DNA from: Acinetobacter sp. NIPH 2100
GTDB lineage: Bacteria; Pseudomonadota; Gammaproteobacteria; Pseudomonadales; Moraxellaceae
Direction: 5' to 3'
Length of the DNA: 64,000 nt
Assembly: GCF_000369805.1 (NCBI RefSeq)
Contig: NZ_KB850224.1
Coordinates: forward strand, 1,411,924 to 1,475,923
Shown: positions 57,842 to 64,000 of the stretch, one piece after another
How positions within the stretch are numbered: position 1 is the first letter of the stretch
Layout of the letters: the number at the start of each line of letters is the position of its first letter
Translations under genes and position numbers: made by a program
The notes under the pieces: model-generated
Database searches by the model: none
What the model saw: only the letters and a program-made list of their open reading frames with translations
Told to the model about the DNA's origin: nothing

Positions 57842-59002
57842 TTAACGTGTGAAATAATGATCTTGATGTTTGCAGCGACGGCAGATCAATGAGACATAAT
57901 CTTTCGCATCATAATCGACAATTAAATCGTTTGAACCACAATACATACAGCGTTTGACTGAATAAAAATTTAATCTCGGTTCGATTTTTCGCCAAGACTT
58001 CCAAACAGGCTGAATAAAAATACTTTCGTCATAACCCAGAAACTTAAACAGCAGCACTTCACTCATTTTACTAAAAGGAATGGTGTAGGGCCTTGGTAGG
58101 GTTGTGGTTTCCCAACGTTCTGCGAGTGCGCGCTCACGATACTGTTCCAGTGTTTTTTTCAGCAAGTTGGTATTGATAAATTTATCATTTCTTGGCTGTA
58201 AGGCTTTCTGTTTATAGAGATATTCTAGTGCGGTTTGGATCAAATAGAAAATCTGACCCACGGCTAAGCCTTCCATTAAACGATAGCAAAAAGCTTGGAA
58301 GCTACGATTTCCTGCAATTTGAATGCCCCAAGTGCGACAGTAAAACTGCATAAATTGTACGATTTCTTGGTAAAGCACCAAATATAGGGCGTCTTTTACT
58401 TCATCTGTGGTTTTAAATGGAATACCTAAACTAAGATTTTCATAGAACCATTGACGTAGCTGATGAGTGACACTAAACAGGCTAGGGTCCGAATAACCAT
58501 CGAGGCGCAGATTGAGATAAAAATGTTCAGTTTCCAAATTATCATTTTGTGGCTTAAAAACACCTAATTTTAATAACTCTTGGACCAAATGGTTTTGAAA
58601 TAAATAGTTTGGAGTAAAGTCATGATATTTTACATTTTTCCAATGAATCAGTTCATCGTGTTGGACATCTTCACGGGCATAACTATCCAAAAGACTCAGT
58701 AAAAATAATTTATGCAAAAAGCTGAGTTGATTCAGACTATAAATCACTTCGTCTTTGATTTTGTATTTGCGCTGTTCTTGTAAAATCGTCTGTTGGGTTT
58801 GCTTTTTCCGTTGAGCTGTACATTGCGCGCAATGGCAATTCAGTTTGCTGTCACTTTTAAAGACACGGTGTTGGCAATGGCTGCATTCATGGAATTGCAA
58901 TTCTTGGCTATATTGTTCTGCTTCGACCCAAAACATAGAGGCTTGGCACAGCGGGCAATGGCTACTTTCATCTAACTGTTTCTGTAGAATCTGTAAATCC
59001 AT
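57842..59002 (-). CDS. Unknown protein with zinc-ribbon motifs at both ends
   Basis: About 386 residues. The N-terminal 60 residues have three cysteine pairs: HCPLCQASMF, ECSHCQHRVF and CHCAQCTAQRKK. The C-terminus has a fourth type, RCMYCGSNDL followed by ICRRCKHQDHYF. The roughly 270 residues between are helical and rich in Leu, Tyr, Phe and Gln with no enzyme motif seen. Two treble-clef or ribbon zinc sites flanking a helical core suggest a nucleic-acid or protein adaptor. The ATG at 59002 has AGG upstream; earlier in-frame Mets do not. It is just upstream of thiM. Confidence 0.72.
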   Translation of the reverse strand: MDLQILQKQLDESSHCPLCQASMFWVEAEQYSQELQFHECSHCQHRVFKSDSKLNCHCAQCTAQRKKQTQQTILQEQRKYKIKDEVIYSLNQLSFLHKLFLLSLLDSYAREDVQHDELIHWKNVKYHDFTPNYLFQNHLVQELLKLGVFKPQNDNLETEHFYLNLRLDGYSDPSLFSVTHQLRQWFYENLSLGIPFKTTDEVKDALYLVLYQEIVQFMQFYCRTWGIQIAGNRSFQAFCYRLMEGLAVGQIFYLIQTALEYLYKQKALQPRNDKFINTNLLKKTLEQYRERALAERWETTTLPRPYTIPFSKMSEVLLFKFLGYDESIFIQPVWKSWRKIEPRLNFYSVKRCMYCGSNDLIVDYDAKDYVSLICRRCKHQDHYFTR

Positions 59003-59385
59003 TGATGTTAAACCTGCGACCATTAAAAAGAGAATTATACATGCTGTATCAGCAGAGTGATGCAAAGTTTATAGATGGATCAAAACTAAGGCTAAAATGT
59101 GATTGAATTGGATGAAATCTATATCAAAATAAAAGCATATTTCAGTATGAATGATGAATGTACTAATAGGTGCAGTGAGGTTGGGTTTGCTAAATTTACT
59201 CGCATTGTCACATAGATTTAAATCAGTAGCGTATATCAGCAAACATTAATCTTAAAATATGTGAACTAATTAAAATTTTGTTTGATTTTAGATAGTTAAA
59301 TGTAGCTTGGCTGTGTTGACTGTAGATGAACATTAGAATAAAAATGAAGCTACAGACGGATCGATTTTGCATTACGGAGCTTATT
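59003..59385. other. Gene-free divergent intergenic region
   Basis: About 380 AT-rich bases between the zinc-ribbon gene and the first DUF2147 gene. Promoters for both must lie here. A TTGAC hexamer-like sequence is present near 59316, but no well-spaced -10 box was found. No repeat or RNA structure stood out. Confidence 0.4.
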
Positions 59386-59862
59386 ATGCAAAGAAACTCA
59401 CTCATGAAAGGACTCATGGGCATCTCCTTGGGATTGTTCACGACAATTAGTTTTGCTTCCACACCAGAAGGGTTTTGGAAAAGTATTGATGATCGTACAG
59501 GTGAGCAACTCTCCATCGTAGAAATCAAGAAGAAACCTGATAATACCTACACAGGAACCATCGTATATCGCTATCCTGTTCCTGGTGGTGCTGCTGTTTT
59601 GACGCATTGCGTGAAGTGTCCTGAACCATTTAAGAACAAGCCAATTCAAGGTTTACAAATTGCTTGGGGTTTAAAAGAAGATCCGAAGAATCCAAATCAA
59701 TATATTGATGGACGAGTACTTGAACCGAAAACGGGTAATGTCTATAAAGGCAAAGCACAGCTAAGTTCGGATGGAAAGCGTTTGCGCATGCGTGGTTACA
59801 TGGGGGTTTCTGCCTTTGGACGTACACAAGTCTGGATTCGTACCGATAGCGCAAACCCTTAA
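59386..59862 (+). CDS. DUF2147 secreted protein, copy 1
   Basis: About 158 residues. The signal peptide (KGLMGISLGLFTTISFAS) is cleaved after the FAS-type site. The mature part begins with EGFWKSIDDRTGEQLSIVEI, the DUF2147 signature (core GFWKSIDDRTGEQ), with two cysteines in CVKCPEP. DGRVLEPKTGNVYKGKA and KRLRMRGYMGVSAFGRTQVW (core RMRGYMGVSAFGRTQ) complete the fold. The start is the ATG behind GGAGC. Related proteins are periplasmic beta-barrels of unknown role, induced by envelope stress in some species. A close paralogue follows. Confidence 0.88.
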   Translation: MQRNSLMKGLMGISLGLFTTISFASTPEGFWKSIDDRTGEQLSIVEIKKKPDNTYTGTIVYRYPVPGGAAVLTHCVKCPEPFKNKPIQGLQIAWGLKEDPKNPNQYIDGRVLEPKTGNVYKGKAQLSSDGKRLRMRGYMGVSAFGRTQVWIRTDSANP

Positions 59863-59880
59863 ATAAAGATTGTTTTTTAG

Positions 59881-59910
59881 AAAGCCTAAACGACTGGTTT
59901 AGGCTTTTTT
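59881..59910 (+). terminator. Terminator after DUF2147 copy 1
   Basis: AAAGCCTAAAC pairs with GTTTAGGCTTT around GACTG, followed by a T-run. Confidence 0.9.
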
Positions 59911-60076
59911 ATTTGTGCTAAAGAGTGTGAATTATCGTATCGAGTTTAGCATCTAGATCAGCTATTTCTTATACAAATGAACGCTAGCGTACAGTGTAAC
60001 TTGCGTAAAAGTGTGATAATTTCCGTGCATTAAACCTATAAAGATGAATAGGTTACTTTTTAAAGACGGGGTTAAT

Positions 60077-60550
60077 ATGCTAAATCGAATGCTCATGAAT
60101 GGAATCATGGGGCTGACTATCGCTTGTGCAAGCGCAACAACTTTTGCTGCATCGATTGAAGGCTACTGGAAAAGTATCGAAGAACGTACTGGGGAACAAC
60201 TCTCGATCGTAGAAATCCGCAAGGGAAATGACGGCCGTTATCATGGGAAGATTGTTTATCGTTATCCAAATTCGCATGGTATTGCGCTGACGAACTGCAC
60301 CAAATGTGCAGCACCGAATACCAATAAACCGATTCTTGGACTGGAAATTTTATCGGGCTTTAGAGAAGATCCAAACAAACCTGATTCGTATATTGACGGT
60401 CGTGTCCTCGAGCCGACTTCTGGTCGTGTCTATAAAGGCAAAGGAGTTGTCACAGGAGAAGGAAAGCGTCTTCGTATGCGTGGCTATATGGGTGTCTCAG
60501 CATTGGGTCGTACCGTAGTATGGTTGCGTACGGATAATGCAACGCCTTAA
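60077..60550 (+). CDS. DUF2147 secreted protein, copy 2
   Basis: About 157 residues, clearly paralogous to the preceding gene: EGYWKSIEERTGEQLSIVEI, a CTKCAAP cysteine pair, DGRVLEPTSGRVYKGKG and KRLRMRGYMGVSALGRTVVW (cores DGRVLEP and RMRGYMGVSALGRT). The signal peptide is NGIMGLTIACASATTFAA. The start is the ATG behind GGGG. Each copy has its own terminator and roughly 170 bp of upstream sequence, so they may be expressed under different conditions. Confidence 0.88.
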   Translation: MLNRMLMNGIMGLTIACASATTFAASIEGYWKSIEERTGEQLSIVEIRKGNDGRYHGKIVYRYPNSHGIALTNCTKCAAPNTNKPILGLEILSGFREDPNKPDSYIDGRVLEPTSGRVYKGKGVVTGEGKRLRMRGYMGVSALGRTVVWLRTDNATP

Positions 60551-60560
60551 TCGAAAATAA

Positions 60561-60592
60561 AAAAACCTCGAATTCGCTTCGAGGTTTTTTTT
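60561..60592. terminator. Bidirectional terminator after DUF2147 copy 2
   Basis: AAAAACCTCGAA pairs with TTCGAGGTTTTT around TTCGC-type loop bases, with A- and T-runs on the two sides. It lies between convergent genes. Confidence 0.9.
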
Positions 60593-60609
60593 ATGGTTAA
60601 AGTGAGTGA

Positions 60610-60867
60610 TTAAACAGGGCATGGTAAATTTTCGTCCTCCTGACCGATTTTTTTGGCAGCAATAAGTGCCTGTACTTTTTTACTTGGCAATTTTTCTTTG
60701 CCAAGCGCATCATACGTATTCACAATGTTGGTCACTTCTAAGGTTGTCAGTTCAATTCCTTCTGCTGTTAAAAAAACTGAAATTACATGATGATCTACAC
60801 CAGCTTTAGCCAGATCATGGATTGCTTTGATGTTCTCTAAACGATATAGATGTGCTTTTAATTCCAT
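60610..60867 (-). CDS. Small conserved-looking protein of unknown function
   Basis: About 85 residues, soluble and mostly helical (LYRLENIKAIHDLAKAGVDH, then VISVFLTAEGIELTTLEVTN and KKVQALIAAKK). The pattern of two short helices with DHHVISVFLTAEGIE hints at a helix-turn-helix-like module, but no family is recognised. The ATG at 60867 is 8 nt behind GAGGG; an ATG two codons earlier is too close to it. It is convergent with DUF2147 copy 2 and divergent from pepN. Confidence 0.7.
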   Translation of the reverse strand: MELKAHLYRLENIKAIHDLAKAGVDHHVISVFLTAEGIELTTLEVTNIVNTYDALGKEKLPSKKVQALIAAKKIGQEDENLPCPV

Positions 60868-60873
60868 CGTCAT

Positions 60874-61311
60874 TACCCTCGCTTGTTTTATTGTATTTAC
60901 CTAGATTGGCATATAGAGTTAAGCAATAACCGTGCACAAAATGTAAAACTCAGGAAAAAAATGTAAGTTGCGCGATAGAACGCAATTGGTTCTGTAGTTT
61001 TTATTTAAGAATGGAAAACGATGTTGTAATTTTGTCTAAATGATCGGGTAATTTGCAGATCAAATTTGAAAACCTGAATAGCAAACCCAATAAAATTATT
61101 AAAACTGATACCGAGCCGTAAAGACAGGTTTTATAAGTTGGCGTATGATCTGATTGAGTCCATGGTTATTTCACCGATGCAGATGACAAAAAGTGATTTG
61201 TCACATGATTTTAGGCGATACAAGGCATGATTTGTGCAACTGAATGACTTTAATCAAGAAGTCTTGCTAACAAGACCATCTAAACGACATGATGAAAGAT
61301 AAGGAATACTG
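60874..61311. other. Gene-free region upstream of pepN, with two small hairpins
   Basis: About 440 bases with no convincing gene. TTGCG (60968) can pair with CGCAA eight bases later. Closer to pepN, GTCTTG-CTAA-CAAGAC (61261-61276) forms a perfect 6-bp hairpin 35 bases before the start. Promoters for the two divergent genes must be here, but none was matched confidently. Confidence 0.4.
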
Positions 61312-63918
61312 ATGAATATTGCGGCACAACCTCCCGTACAAGCAGATCAAACCATTTACCTCAAAGATTATCAAAAGCCATCTTTCTTGGTTGAATCAAT
61401 TAATTTAGATATTCAAGTCTATGATGATCATACGATTGTTGACTCTACTTTGGTGATGAAGCGTCAGACAACTGGTGCCTTGGTGCTTTTAGGGCGTGAT
61501 CTTGAGTTGAAGTCAATTCAACTGAATGGGCAAATCCTGAGCGCAGCGCAATATGATTTAGATGATGAGCAATTGGTGATCACCGATGCACCAGATCAGG
61601 TCATTCTACAAATTCAAGTGGTGATTCATCCAGAGTCTAATACGCAGCTTGAAGGTTTATATCAGGCTGGAGATTTATTTGTTACTCAGAATGAGCCAGA
61701 AGGTTTCCGAAAAATTACTTTCTATCCAGATCGTCCCGATGTGCTGGCTGAATTTACTACGCGTGTAGAAGCAGATAAGAAATATCCAGTATTGCTCGCA
61801 AATGGGAATTTATTGGAAACAGGTGATGCAGGTAATGGCCGTCACTTTGCCATCTGGCAAGATCCAACCAAAAAGCCAAGCTATTTATTTGCGTGCGTGA
61901 TCGGTGATTTGGCGGTGCTTAAAGATCGTTACACCACTTCGGAAGGCCGTGATGTTGCATTAGAAATCTATGCAATTGAAAAAGACATTCCAAAATGTCA
62001 CATTGCCATGGAAGCATTAAAGCATTCGATGCGCTGGGACGAAGAGCATTATGGTCGCCCTTATGATCTTGATAATTATATGATCGTTGCGGTGAGCCAG
62101 TTCAATATGGGCGCAATGGAAAATAAAGGTTTAAATATCTTTAATACCTCATGTGTGCTTGCGGATGAAGAATATACAACTGATGCTGCAATTATGCGGG
62201 TACAGTCGGTCATTGCACATGAATATTTTCATAACTGGACAGGTAATCGAATTACTTGTCGTGATTGGTTCCAATTGTGTTTAAAAGAAGGCTTAACTGT
62301 TTTCCGTGATCAGTCTTTCTCTGAAGATTTACAATCAGCCGCCGTGCAACGTATTGATGATGTTGCTGTTTTAAAATCACATCAGTTCCCTGAAGATGCG
62401 GGTCCTTTGTCACATCCGCCACGTCCAGACCATTTTGTTGAAATCAACAACTTCTATACCGCGACAGTGTATGAGAAGGGGGCTGAAATTAACCGCATGA
62501 TGGCGACTTTACTGGGCAAAGAAAAATATCGTAAAGGCACAGATGAATACTTCCTGCGTCATGATGGGCAAGCAGTTACGGTTGAAGATTGGGTTGCTGC
62601 ACTGAGTGCAGGCTCAGGTGTTGACCTTTCCAATTTCCTGACATGGTATAACCAACCGGGTACACCAAAGCTAGAAGCCAAAGGTGAATATGACGCCACT
62701 GCACAGACTTATCGTTTGAGTTTTAAACAAAGCTTAAAAGCACATCCTAAATATCCAAATTTAAAGGCTGTGCCTATTCCAGTCGCTTTGGCGTTGTTCA
62801 ATGCCAATACTGGTGAACAATACACCTTGCACAGCACAGATTTGTTTGTAAATGACGTTCAAGATGGTGTGTACTTATTCGATCAAGACGAGGCAACCAT
62901 TGAATTTACAGGGATAACTGAACAACCTGTTGCTTCGTTATTGCGTAATTTCTCAGCGCCAGTCAATTTGGTATTCGATTATTCTGATGATGATCTTGCT
63001 TTCCTGATTCAACATGAAACCAATGGTTTTAACCAATGGCAAGCAACACAGACCTTGTTGGAACGTATCTTATTAGAAGATCATAAGGCTGATATTTATA
63101 TTCAGGCGATTAAAAATACCTTGCCAGAATTAGTGAATAAAGATCCATTATTGGCATCACGTTTATTTGATGTCCCAAGTGAAAATTATTTGGGCAGCCG
63201 TATTGATCAAGACTACGAACCTGAACTGGTCCGTGAAAAGCGTGAAGCCGTCCTGGATCGTTTGGCACGTGACTTGGGTGGATTCTGGAGAGAGACTTAT
63301 TTGGCTTTAGATCCAGATTTGCAGAAAGAATTTTCTTTAGCCATGGGTGTTCGTGCGCTCAAAAATATCATGTTGAATATGTTGGCACGACAAGGTGACG
63401 ATAGTGTATTTGATTTAGCCTATGCGCAATATCAACAAACAGGAAACATGTCTGAGCGTTTAGGCGCATTGCGTGTTTTGGTCTGGAATGATGCACCACA
63501 AGCCCAAGCAGCGTTAGCTGATTTCTATAACCGCTTTAAAGATGAAGCCTTGTCTTTAGATCAATGGTTTAGTATTCAAGCTTCAAATCCGTGTGCAAGC
63601 GCAGAAACGATTGAATATCTAACCAAACATGTGGATTATGATTTGGGTACGCCAAACCGTATTCGTGCAGTGAGTGGTGGCCTAGCGGCAAATCCAGTCA
63701 ATACATGGAGCTTTGGTGTTGCTCATTTTATTGATCTTGCTGCATATTTAGATGAAAAAAATCCAATTTTAGGTTCTCGCTTACTGCAAGTTCTGTCTCG
63801 TTGGTATACCTTGGCGGAACCGCAGCGTTCGCAAGTACAACAGGCACTCAAAGCATTACAACCGAAAGTAAAATCTAAAAATGTCGCGGAAACATTGAAC
63901 AGCTTATTAAGTATTTAA
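61312..63918 (+). CDS. pepN: Aminopeptidase N
   Basis: An 868-residue M1-family zinc aminopeptidase of the cytoplasm that trims N-terminal residues from peptides. The substrate-binding motif is MGAMENKGLN. The zinc site HEYFHNWTGNR (HExxH) is followed 18 residues later by the Glu in LKEGLTVFRD. PepN-type domains IV and the C-terminal helical part are complete; length equals E. coli PepN (870). AAGGAATACTG precedes the ATG. A terminator follows. Confidence 0.97.
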   Translation: MNIAAQPPVQADQTIYLKDYQKPSFLVESINLDIQVYDDHTIVDSTLVMKRQTTGALVLLGRDLELKSIQLNGQILSAAQYDLDDEQLVITDAPDQVILQIQVVIHPESNTQLEGLYQAGDLFVTQNEPEGFRKITFYPDRPDVLAEFTTRVEADKKYPVLLANGNLLETGDAGNGRHFAIWQDPTKKPSYLFACVIGDLAVLKDRYTTSEGRDVALEIYAIEKDIPKCHIAMEALKHSMRWDEEHYGRPYDLDNYMIVAVSQFNMGAMENKGLNIFNTSCVLADEEYTTDAAIMRVQSVIAHEYFHNWTGNRITCRDWFQLCLKEGLTVFRDQSFSEDLQSAAVQRIDDVAVLKSHQFPEDAGPLSHPPRPDHFVEINNFYTATVYEKGAEINRMMATLLGKEKYRKGTDEYFLRHDGQAVTVEDWVAALSAGSGVDLSNFLTWYNQPGTPKLEAKGEYDATAQTYRLSFKQSLKAHPKYPNLKAVPIPVALALFNANTGEQYTLHSTDLFVNDVQDGVYLFDQDEATIEFTGITEQPVASLLRNFSAPVNLVFDYSDDDLAFLIQHETNGFNQWQATQTLLERILLEDHKADIYIQAIKNTLPELVNKDPLLASRLFDVPSENYLGSRIDQDYEPELVREKREAVLDRLARDLGGFWRETYLALDPDLQKEFSLAMGVRALKNIMLNMLARQGDDSVFDLAYAQYQQTGNMSERLGALRVLVWNDAPQAQAALADFYNRFKDEALSLDQWFSIQASNPCASAETIEYLTKHVDYDLGTPNRIRAVSGGLAANPVNTWSFGVAHFIDLAAYLDEKNPILGSRLLQVLSRWYTLAEPQRSQVQQALKALQPKVKSKNVAETLNSLLSI

Positions 63919-63937
63919 TAGGCCAGTTAAATGTATT

Positions 63938-63967
63938 AAAAAAGGATGCTGTCAGGCATCCTTTTTT
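63938..63967 (+). terminator. Terminator of pepN
   Basis: AAAAAAGGATGC pairs exactly with GCATCCTTTTTT around TGTCAG. Confidence 0.92.
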
Positions 63968-64000
63968 ATTTGACAATTGCAATTGTCAGAAATAGTATGG

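Overview
The window looks like a chromosomal segment of an Acinetobacter species (Gammaproteobacteria, Moraxellaceae). The base composition is AT-rich. Hfq carries a very long glycine-rich tail, CsrA has an extended tail, lysC lies directly downstream of alaS, and HisZ is followed by PurA; all of this fits that genus. I found no rRNA, tRNA, CRISPR array, prophage or intact insertion sequence. Most of the window is core housekeeping DNA with a few accessory islets. The species cannot be assigned from the sequence alone.

Region by region. 1-9.1 kb: an adenine/adenosine deaminase, cytochrome b561, a small lipoprotein, rnhB, csrA, lysC, alaS and an Epd-like dehydrogenase. 9.2-13.4 kb: a GNAT enzyme, a non-coding stretch ending in a strong terminator, hisZ, purA, an ABM-domain protein and a small broken gene that keeps a good promoter and terminator. 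13.4-18.4 kb: a WYL regulator divergent from a four-gene operon (circularly permuted ATP-grasp, alpha-E, transglutaminase-like, Anbu proteasome-like peptidase), the most unusual pathway here. 18.4-24.5 kb: doxX, alr, dnaB, then rplI-rpsR-rpsF, with an HxlR/NAD(P)H-oxidoreductase pair lodged inside this normally compact cluster.

24.6-30.6 kb: cyoABCDE (bo3 quinol oxidase and heme O synthase) with a perfect 14-bp inverted repeat upstream of cyoA, then a GYF/RDD membrane protein. 30.6-36 kb: a 219-bp MITE-like structured element, then ppsA and its divergent regulator ppsR. After ppsR come an SDR and a 2-hydroxychromene-2-carboxylate isomerase, closed by a diverged second copy of the last 115 bp of ppsR, which is a footprint of insertion or duplication. 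36-42.8 kb: a PAS-GGDEF-EAL protein, an LLM oxidoreductase behind two identical-architecture operators, a glycine-zipper protein, rsuA, a GNAT enzyme, an orphan RelB/DinJ-type antitoxin and an RluA-type synthase.

42.9-52 kb: tsaE-mutL-miaA-hfq, a DMT permease, nfsB, lpxH, ppiB and glnS, with a REP-like palindrome between lpxH and ppiB. 52-64 kb: an amidotransferase/hydrolase pair, a Pif1-like helicase, a CHMI-family isomerase, an AraC/GyrI regulator, thiM, an unknown zinc-ribbon protein, two tandem DUF2147 proteins, a small unknown protein and pepN. All functional calls come from reading the sequence and remembered family motifs; no search was run.
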